Source: Carboxylicivirga sediminis
GTDB taxonomy: Bacteria > Bacteroidota > Bacteroidia > Bacteroidales > Marinilabiliaceae
Reading direction: 5' to 3'
NCBI RefSeq assembly: GCF_018156225.1
Contig: NZ_JAGTAR010000001.1
Span: 310,001-374,000 of the forward strand
Length of the DNA: 64,000 bases
Shown here: in pieces, positions 57,944-64,000 of the stretch
Layout of the letters: the number at the start of each line of letters is the position of its first letter
Position numbering within the stretch: the first letter of the stretch is position 1
Program-made: the position numbers and the translations under genes
Notes under the pieces: generated by a model
Seen by the model: the letters and a program-made list of their open reading frames with translations, nothing else
Told to the model about the DNA's origin: nothing
Database searches by the model: none

Positions 57944-58822
57944 TTATCTGGAACCTTTTTTAGTGAGGTAAACACCGAGCAATACAATACCCATAAACAG
58001 GAAATGATAGACGGTGACCATCTCCCCATCGAGCATGCCCCACATAATGGCGAATATTGGAATGACATAGGTAACCGAAGACGCAAATACGGGGGACGAA
58101 TATTTAATCAAGGTATTCATCATTAGCATTGCGGTGGCGGTGCCTATGAAGCCCAACAAAGCCAAAGCGCCCAGATGGAGTAACCAGTCCGGGTTTTGAG
58201 TGGCCGCCTGTATATCCGAACTAAAAAAGTAATACAAGGCCACAGGGCCAAAAAACAGAAATGATAAAGCAGTTATCTGCACACCACTTAAATGAGTAAG
58301 GTAGGCTTTGACAACATTGATATTAACGGCATAACAGATGGTGGCAGCTACCACAAAAAAGGCGTAAGTATTCAGGTTGTTGAGCGATACACTTTGTCCT
58401 GAAACAATTAAACCTAAAGCACCAATCAAACCCAAAGTTATCCCCAGATACTGACTCAGTCGGCTCTTCAGCTTGAAAAATACCACACTAACCACAAGGG
58501 TAAAAACCGGTGTTAAGGAGTTAAGCATACCGGCCAGTGAGCTATCAATGCGTGTTTGTGCCTTAGTAAACAAAAAAGCCGGAATCAGGTTCCCAACAAA
58601 CCCAGCCACTAACAGTGGCAATACATCTTTACGCTTTAATGTTTTCAGATGCGGCAATGCCAATGGCAACAAAAATAAAGATGCAAAACCCATGCGCAAC
58701 GAAGCAACCTGAATATTATCAAAGCTCTTTAAACCTATTTTCATCAGGATGAATGAGCTTCCCCAAATAAAGGCCAACAGAAGTAGGACTGTAAACTGAA
58801 ACCATTTCTTTTCCCAGGGCAT
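57944..58822 (-). CDS. EamA/DMT-family transporter
   Basis: 292 residues with ten predicted membrane helices arranged as two EamA repeats (FTVLLLLAFIWGSSFILMKI near 10; FVVAATICYAVNINVVKAYL near 158). Drug/metabolite transporters of this group export amino acids or other small metabolites; no substrate can be read here. It begins at an ATG at 58822 and converges with the aconitase gene across a terminator-bearing spacer. Confidence 0.92.
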   Translation of the reverse strand: MPWEKKWFQFTVLLLLAFIWGSSFILMKIGLKSFDNIQVASLRMGFASLFLLPLALPHLKTLKRKDVLPLLVAGFVGNLIPAFLFTKAQTRIDSSLAGMLNSLTPVFTLVVSVVFFKLKSRLSQYLGITLGLIGALGLIVSGQSVSLNNLNTYAFFVVAATICYAVNINVVKAYLTHLSGVQITALSFLFFGPVALYYFFSSDIQAATQNPDWLLHLGALALLGFIGTATAMLMMNTLIKYSSPVFASSVTYVIPIFAIMWGMLDGEMVTVYHFLFMGIVLLGVYLTKKGSR

Positions 58823-59026
58823 AAACTATTTTTTATGCGAAACTAACTTATTTTAAAGATATAAGAATAGCGATACCCAATAATCAGGTTCAAATAGTCA
58901 CATTCTTTCTATCTTTAATCAAAAATCAATCAACATGACTGTTATGGCTTTAATAAAAACAGGCTAATTCTTGTTTTTTTGTGTTAAATCACCATTTTCG
59001 TTATAAAGGCACAATATTCAATTAAA

Positions 59027-59122
59027 ATGGGTAAAAATAACATATGGGGTAAATCAGCATTGGTTCAATCTTTTATTATCATCATTTTCTTAATTATAAT
59101 ATTGCTCGTTCTAATCTTTTAA
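59027..59122 (+). CDS. Small membrane peptide (31 residues)
   Basis: Short ORF with an ATG start: MGKNNIWGKSALVQSF followed by one hydrophobic helix of Ile/Leu/Val residues to the stop. It ends 4 bases before the ATG of the next gene, so translation may be coupled. Its composition is that of a single-span small protein, but low complexity means chance cannot be excluded. The upstream 200 bases contain no other ORF. Confidence 0.5.
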   Translation: MGKNNIWGKSALVQSFIIIIFLIIILLVLIF

Positions 59123-59126
59123 TAAA

Positions 59127-59771
59127 ATGAAAACAGCTCTTATAGCCGGAGCAAGCGGATTGGTAGGTCAGGCGCTTCTCAAAATACTACTTAACAGCAA
59201 ACATTACCAAAAAGTAATTGCAATTGGCCGACGCTCATCAAATATCAATGACGCCAAACTATCTGAGCAGATAATTGATTTTGACCAATTAAGTTCATTA
59301 GAAACAGCATCTCCAGTTGACGACGTATTTTGCTGTCTGGGCACTACCATAAAAACCGCAGGCAGCCAGGAGGCATTCCGAAAGGTCGATTTCACTTACG
59401 CAATTGAACTGGCAAAGTGGGCAGAAAATAAGCATTGCCAGCAATTTGCCATCATCAGTTCGGTTGGTGCCAACATTAATACCTCCAACTTTTACCTGCG
59501 CACCAAAGGCGAGATGGAAGCCGCTGTATCTGCACTCAACATCCCTTCCATTCACATCTTCCGACCATCCTTACTACTAGGCCAACGCGATGAATTCCGC
59601 TTTGGTGAGAAAGTATCCGAAATAATGATGCGTCTTTTCAATCCACTGATGAAAGGCCGGTTGCGGAAGTACAAAGCCATTGAGGCCAGTGACGTAGCCA
59701 TGGCCATGCACAACAAAACACAACATTCAATTGATGGCGTTATTATCTATGAAGGAGCTGAGATTGGCTAA
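59127..59771 (+). CDS. NAD(P)-binding epimerase-like protein (HTATIP2-like SDR)
   Basis: 214 residues with a Rossmann start ALIAGASGLVGQALLKILL, then VFCCLGTTIKTAGSQEAF, the FAIISSVGAN strand, and YLRTKGEMEAAV where Tyr and Lys fall in the SDR-like arrangement. It belongs to the atypical SDR group that includes human HTATIP2/TIP30 and bacterial oxidoreductases of unknown substrate. It converges with the helicase gene 4 bases away and follows a tiny membrane peptide. Confidence 0.88.
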   Translation: MKTALIAGASGLVGQALLKILLNSKHYQKVIAIGRRSSNINDAKLSEQIIDFDQLSSLETASPVDDVFCCLGTTIKTAGSQEAFRKVDFTYAIELAKWAENKHCQQFAIISSVGANINTSNFYLRTKGEMEAAVSALNIPSIHIFRPSLLLGQRDEFRFGEKVSEIMMRLFNPLMKGRLRKYKAIEASDVAMAMHNKTQHSIDGVIIYEGAEIG

Positions 59772-59775
59772 GACT

Positions 59776-61101
59776 TTATTTAGACACGGCCATCTTCAGC
59801 TTTTTGCCTTTTATCTTTTCGTGCTTCAGCAGTTGTAGCACTTTTTTCACTTTATTACGACGAATGGCCACAAAGGCACTGTGATCCAACACATCTATCA
59901 GACCTAGTTCATCCTTTTGAAGTTTACCTTTCTTTAGGAAAAGGCCCACAATATCTACCTTATTGATTTTATCCTTTTTACCACTGCCTATATAAATCGT
60001 TTGCCATTCGGGCGGTTCGGGCAAAATCGCTTCAGCCATCACTTCCTCAAAAAGGATTGTATCTGGAATAAAAGAAGGCAGCTCCTCTCCTTCTGACAAC
60101 AACACATAAGCCGTTCCGTCGGCATGCATACGAGCTGTACGGCCATTGCGGTGAATAAAGGCGTCTTCCTTGGATGGCAGATGGTAGTGAATCACGTATT
60201 CAATTTCAGGAATATCAAGTCCACGCGATGCCAGATCAGTAGTTATCAACAAATGATGACTGCCATTACGAAACTTAATTAGTGCACGCTCCCGGTCTTC
60301 TTGCTTCATCCCACCATGAAACACATCATGTGCCACACCTTGATCATTTAAATGATTGCTGATTCTATCGGCCGCATCACGATGATTGACAAACGCCAGC
60401 ATTGGGGCATTACCCAGCTGACCTATCAACCTAACAAACAAAGCCAGCTTATCCTTTTCAGTAGCCCTCGCCGCCTTTAGTTGCAGGCCATCAGGCTGTT
60501 TTTGCTCATCAATATAATTGAGTTCAACTGGCTCACGGAGTTGTGTGAAAGGAGGTATCTCCTCCATGGATGTAGCCGATGTCAGCACACGTTGCTTCAC
60601 GACTCGTAGCTGCGCTGCAATTTCTTTCATCTCCTTCTGAAAACCCAATTCCAGCGCTTTATCAAACTCATCCAAGACTAAAAAGCGGATATCAGAAGGT
60701 TTAAATGAACCACGCCGCAGATGATCGGCTATTCGTCCGGGCGTACCTATTAGCACTGCAGGCGGATGTTTTAGGTTATTAATCTCGGTACGAATGGCAT
60801 GTCCACCATAGCAACAATTCACCTTAAATCCCGTCTGCATTTGTTTGAAAACACTTTCAATTTGCAAGGCCAATTCACGGGCAGGTGTCAGTATCAACAC
60901 CTGTACATTTTTAATATTTCGGTCGAGCTGCTCCAGCATTGGTAACAAAAAGGCTAATGTTTTGCCCGAACCTGTTGGCGACAGCAATATGGTGTCCTGC
61001 CTTTGACCGATTGCTTCCATAGCCGCTTCCTGCATGGGATTCAATGCTTGAATATTGAGGCGATGCAAAGCCGCCTTACTCGCTTTTGATAAATGTTGCA
61101 T
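59776..61101 (-). CDS. DEAD-box RNA helicase, DbpA-like
   Basis: 441 residues from the ATG at 61101 (MQHLSKASKAALHRL). Motifs in order: Q motif NPMQEAAMEAI, motif I SPTGSGKT, Ia TPARELA, II DEFD rather than DEAD, III SAT, and VI HRNGRTAR. The last about 75 residues (KDKINKVDIVGLFLKKGKLQ; LDHSAFVAIRRNKVKKVLQL) are a DbpA-type RNA-binding domain, which in E. coli DbpA recognises 23S rRNA helix 92. Role in large-subunit assembly is inferred from this domain. An in-frame extension to 61197 is rejected since the promoter lies within it. The mRNA may start at or very near the start codon. Confidence 0.92.
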   Translation of the reverse strand: MQHLSKASKAALHRLNIQALNPMQEAAMEAIGQRQDTILLSPTGSGKTLAFLLPMLEQLDRNIKNVQVLILTPARELALQIESVFKQMQTGFKVNCCYGGHAIRTEINNLKHPPAVLIGTPGRIADHLRRGSFKPSDIRFLVLDEFDKALELGFQKEMKEIAAQLRVVKQRVLTSATSMEEIPPFTQLREPVELNYIDEQKQPDGLQLKAARATEKDKLALFVRLIGQLGNAPMLAFVNHRDAADRISNHLNDQGVAHDVFHGGMKQEDRERALIKFRNGSHHLLITTDLASRGLDIPEIEYVIHYHLPSKEDAFIHRNGRTARMHADGTAYVLLSEGEELPSFIPDTILFEEVMAEAILPEPPEWQTIYIGSGKKDKINKVDIVGLFLKKGKLQKDELGLIDVLDHSAFVAIRRNKVKKVLQLLKHEKIKGKKLKMAVSK

Positions 61102-61105
61102 GTTA

Positions 61106-61113
61106 CAAAGATA
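61106..61113 (-). promoter_or_regulatory. -7 promoter element of the helicase gene
   Basis: TATCTTTG on the minus strand, ending 4 bases before the ATG. It forms one arm of an 11-bp inverted repeat whose other arm is the promoter element at 61170-61177. Confidence 0.5.
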
Positions 61114-61169
61114 GCTGATTAGTTGGCGCAGACTTATACCCCGGCCTGCTATGACAACTTTTTTTAAGC

Positions 61170-61177
61170 TATCTTTG
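61170..61177 (+). promoter_or_regulatory. -7 promoter element of the secreted-protein gene
   Basis: TATCTTTG on the plus strand, 29 bases before the ATG at 61207. The -33 position has CCTG, a weak match. Confidence 0.5.
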
Positions 61178-61206
61178 GTATAATATGGATTTGCCACAAT
61201 AGAATA

Positions 61207-63294
61207 ATGATTAAACCACGTCTTTTAACCTTATCATTGCTTATTTTTTTCATAACTCTTTCGGGTCAATCGCAAGAGCTAACATCACAACAGGAAGCTT
61301 GGTTCTATCGCATTGTACAAAAAACACCTGCCCTCAGCAACAGTTGGAAGGAACATTTCACGTTTAACACAGAGCCGTTTCAAAGAGTACAACAAGGCGA
61401 ATTAAAGAGTGATTTTGATGCGATACTCAATTACCAACAGCAATTTCCAGAAAGTCTTCAGATCAATTACCAGGCAATAAAGACCTCATCGCATGGACTA
61501 ATTGCTGAAGCAGCCATCAAGCTCACTCTCTGGGAACTGAATGAAGAGCTGAAGGCATGCATCTATCATCCTGACAACTGTAAGCATGCGCTTTGGGTTC
61601 AGTTTAGCGAACCGCTTATGGCGCTGCTGCCTAAAATAAAAAGTAAGAAACAAGAGGAAGCCATTAAAACGGTTATGCACCCATCTCTGCCCATATTTAA
61701 AAAGATTGAAACACTCGAAGCATTAAAGATTGGTGCTACCGAACAAAAAGAAGTGCTGAATCGGTGGAGCCAGCTGGTAGCCGACTATTGCCAGGTACGC
61801 AGTCAGTATTTCTTTTCTGTTCTGAGCGATGGAGCTCATATCGTTAACACCGCCTTTCTGGCCGCTGGCGAAGGGAGTGGCACTGCCGGCCTGTTATATG
61901 AGGAAGAAATAAACCCAAACGATAGCTCTCAACTTTGGTACGGCAAAGGCATTGGTTTATTTACTTATCAGCTGCGCACCTATCAGAAAAGCGTCAGACT
62001 TAAAGAGCATTTGTCAACCACCATGCAGCTGCCAGCCGGGAAACGTGTGGCCTTGCACACTTCACTCTGGGGCCTTAATTCATCGTTTAAACCCATGCTC
62101 ATTATTACTGATGACAGCGTTAGCTACCATTTATTTGCCAATTACGATTCAAAATCCTTATCTCCCGATGCCCAATCAGGAGAAGGCATTTCACATATCA
62201 ACCGGATCGAACAATATCGGCACAAACATATAATTGAGCCCCTAAAAGAATTACAAGCTGACAACTCCTTGACAACTATCTTCAATAAAGAACTGGCTTC
62301 CAAAGCAGCTGTTGAAGACGAAATACATCAGCTTGAAGCAGAAATTGATACACTACTGAAGTATGAGCCCGATAATACCAATGCCATCAGCTACCGGAAA
62401 AGACTGATAGACAGCAAGCTTCACATCTTAAGCGATAAAGAACAACGAATACGGACACTTAATGAAAAGCTGAGCAAAGAAAACCGGGATATCATACAAG
62501 CAGAAGAGCAACTGAAGGAAATGGTAGCACTTTGTGGTCAAAATCCTCAAACCTGGCAGAAACAAGATGAAAACTACGTCTTTCCCACTGGCGTAAAATT
62601 CAACTATCAAACTCAGGATCTTATATTTCCATCACATCGCAGTGAGCGTAACCTAAAAATCAGATTACTATCGGCCTCCTATAGTCTCAGAGGAAATCAA
62701 AAAGACGAAGTTCAGGCCTATGTAAGTATGACCAATGCATCTGAGCCGCCCCAGCCATTGCTCAGCCAGCTTGACACCACGTTTAACTATTACTTTCACC
62801 CCGATGAATACCATTCATACAGCACACATCTCCTGGATACAACATTGATTGAACAATTACTACTACACAAGGCAGTTGCCATTCACTTCACACATAACGA
62901 TAAACTCAAACCTCAATCCACAGATTATCGTTACCCAGATCGCCAACGGGAATACGAGCTGCCAATGACCAGCGATGCACTTAAACGACAGGCATCAATT
63001 AAATTATACAAACAAGGAGACACTCTGCATATAGCAGTTAATGCCTCCACCGACCCTGTTGCCAGCCGACTCAGTCAGTCAACTGGTGCATTTAAACAAC
63101 AACTGGCTGTTACCAAAACATTAACTGCCAACAACAGGTACCTGGAAGCGTTAAGAGCCTTGCAAACACTTCAGACTTTTATTATCAATAATAGATTACA
63201 GCAACTGATACCACCATCATCATTTAGCTATACGCACCCCTTATTAACCACCGATGAATGCCAGCTAATACAGTCGGATATTTTTAGCCAATAG
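61207..63294 (+). CDS. Secreted protein with a central coiled coil, unknown function
   Basis: 695 residues. A signal peptide (about 1-21, LLTLSLLIFFITLSGQSQ) exports it; I recognise no family. The N-terminal part (25-340) is mixed helix/strand with several Trp-rich segments; residues about 355-440 form a long helical coiled coil (VEDEIHQLEAEIDTLLKYEP; ILSDKEQRIRTLNEKLSK); the C-terminal part (about 445-695) is strand-rich with a final helical LRALQTLQTFIINNRL. It has no lipobox, no TonB or T9SS sorting domain, so it is probably periplasmic. Divergent from the helicase gene. Confidence 0.82.
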   Translation: MIKPRLLTLSLLIFFITLSGQSQELTSQQEAWFYRIVQKTPALSNSWKEHFTFNTEPFQRVQQGELKSDFDAILNYQQQFPESLQINYQAIKTSSHGLIAEAAIKLTLWELNEELKACIYHPDNCKHALWVQFSEPLMALLPKIKSKKQEEAIKTVMHPSLPIFKKIETLEALKIGATEQKEVLNRWSQLVADYCQVRSQYFFSVLSDGAHIVNTAFLAAGEGSGTAGLLYEEEINPNDSSQLWYGKGIGLFTYQLRTYQKSVRLKEHLSTTMQLPAGKRVALHTSLWGLNSSFKPMLIITDDSVSYHLFANYDSKSLSPDAQSGEGISHINRIEQYRHKHIIEPLKELQADNSLTTIFNKELASKAAVEDEIHQLEAEIDTLLKYEPDNTNAISYRKRLIDSKLHILSDKEQRIRTLNEKLSKENRDIIQAEEQLKEMVALCGQNPQTWQKQDENYVFPTGVKFNYQTQDLIFPSHRSERNLKIRLLSASYSLRGNQKDEVQAYVSMTNASEPPQPLLSQLDTTFNYYFHPDEYHSYSTHLLDTTLIEQLLLHKAVAIHFTHNDKLKPQSTDYRYPDRQREYELPMTSDALKRQASIKLYKQGDTLHIAVNASTDPVASRLSQSTGAFKQQLAVTKTLTANNRYLEALRALQTLQTFIINNRLQQLIPPSSFSYTHPLLTTDECQLIQSDIFSQ

Positions 63295-63300
63295 CTAGCC

Positions 63301-64000
63301 CTATTTCCATTCAACCACATGTCCCCTGTCTTTGTGCAGCATTTCTTCGGGCACATTGGCTTGCACAGACTCAGACAGCCTATCGAGCAACAACCGTTTG
63401 TAAAAGGCACGTGAATACACCAAGCTGACTTCACGCAAAGGCACGGGCGATTCAAATTCCTTCACCTGCTTGTGCAAATCAAAAGCCAGTTCTTCGGCAG
63501 CCAGGCCGGGCAATAAGGTATAACCACCTTCGGTATCAACCATTTTACGAATCGTATCGAGCGAGCCACTTTCAAAATGAAGGGGCAAATCAGAGCTCAC
63601 ATTCTCCTGCAACTCGCACAAATTAAGCACCTGAGAACGAAAACAATGCCCTTCATCCAGCAGCCATAAACCCGATGATGTCAGCATATCCACAGTTAAT
63701 GCTTCTACTTTATGCAAGGAATGGTCAGGATGGGCATAAATCAGAACATCCTCATAAAACAAAGGCTGTTCAATAATGTCATTCTCCTCAAGGGGCGTTA
63801 CTAATATAGCCGCATCCAGCAAGTCCTGCTTAAGTGCTTTAACCAGCGCCTCTGTAATCATCTCTTTGAAGGAAATATGAACCAGTGGATTGTTGTTTTT
63901 AAAATGCCCCACAAATAGTGGTAATAGATAAGGCGCCAGGGATGGTATGATGCCAATGGTCAGGTTTCCTTCTATCCTTCCCGATTCTTCGCGTACGATT
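63301..64000 (-). CDS. oxyR: OxyR-like LysR-family regulator, C-terminal part only
   Basis: The stop is at 63301; the frame stays open to the right edge, leaving the C-terminal effector domain (about 233 residues) and no DNA-binding helix-turn-helix. The segment LLDEGHCFRSQVLNLCELQE carries the two redox cysteines spaced as in OxyR (GHC-8-C), the sites that form the peroxide-sensing disulphide. The effector start LTIGIIPSLAPYLLPLFVGH is typical of LysR proteins. A role as hydrogen-peroxide-responsive activator is therefore likely. It ends 6 bases past the convergent secreted-protein gene. Confidence 0.88.
   Translation of the reverse strand, partial: IVREESGRIEGNLTIGIIPSLAPYLLPLFVGHFKNNNPLVHISFKEMITEALVKALKQDLLDAAILVTPLEENDIIEQPLFYEDVLIYAHPDHSLHKVEALTVDMLTSSGLWLLDEGHCFRSQVLNLCELQENVSSDLPLHFESGSLDTIRKMVDTEGGYTLLPGLAAEELAFDLHKQVKEFESPVPLREVSLVYSRAFYKRLLLDRLSESVQANVPEEMLHKDRGHVVEWK

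Noticed and set aside
61102-61197. 33-codon extension of the helicase
   Set aside because: It covers the promoter repeat and lacks helicase-like sequence; the ATG at 61101 matches the usual start.

Overview
The window is a stretch of ordinary chromosome from a member of the Bacteroidota. The evidence is type IX secretion genes (PorT, PorP/SprF, a type B sorting domain), TamL as an outer-membrane lipoprotein, the TTG/TTTG-N19-21-TAnnTTTG promoter type, absence of strong Shine-Dalgarno sites, and the gene order ubiE-porT. Overall gene content and protein style suggest a marine or gut member of the Marinilabiliales/Prolixibacteraceae group; that placement is inference.

Positions 1-15500 hold the translation/transcription superlocus, nearly all on the minus strand. 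Read in transcription order it is: rpsU-xerC-hpf (own promoter near 15500), then tRNA-Tyr, tRNA-Gly, tuf, tRNA-Trp, secE, nusG, rplK, rplA, rplJ, rplL, rpoB, rpoC (promoter near 13950), ending in a strong terminator, followed by a DUF3467 gene and the start of a NamZ-type muramidase lipoprotein that runs off the left edge. A strong terminator-like hairpin sits between rplL and rpoB.

Positions 15600-31500 hold mixed metabolic and envelope genes: an HhH protein and a sodium symporter, class II aldolase, TamL, an rRNA methyltransferase, a COG2509 flavoprotein, PorT with UbiE/MenG, a TlpA-like thioredoxin, the small form of PurL, an SDR/Ldh oxidoreductase pair and a nitroreductase.

Positions 31600-46500 hold an NfeD-like/flotillin pair (YqiJ/YqiK-like), dapA divergent from an unrecognised ACT-like gene with a clear promoter, a PAS histidine kinase, a BlaI/BlaR1-type pair with a tandem operator candidate, a lipoprotein subtilase, a large Asp-box propeller protein, an acidic duplicated protein, a tiny lipoprotein and gapA.

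Positions 46800-64000 hold CIA30 plus an SRPBCC gene cut by an in-frame stop, a PorP/SprF plus giant type-B T9SS substrate pair, an ABC permease, aconitase, an EamA transporter, a 31-residue membrane peptide in front of an NAD(P)-binding protein, a DbpA-like helicase divergent from an unknown secreted protein, and an OxyR-like regulator running off the right edge.

I found no CRISPR array, insertion sequence, prophage or defence island. The most noteworthy items are the nonsense-interrupted SRPBCC gene, the ACT-like gene beside dapA, the tandem BlaI-type operator, the rplL/rpoB hairpin, and the paired divergent promoters inside an inverted repeat near 61140.
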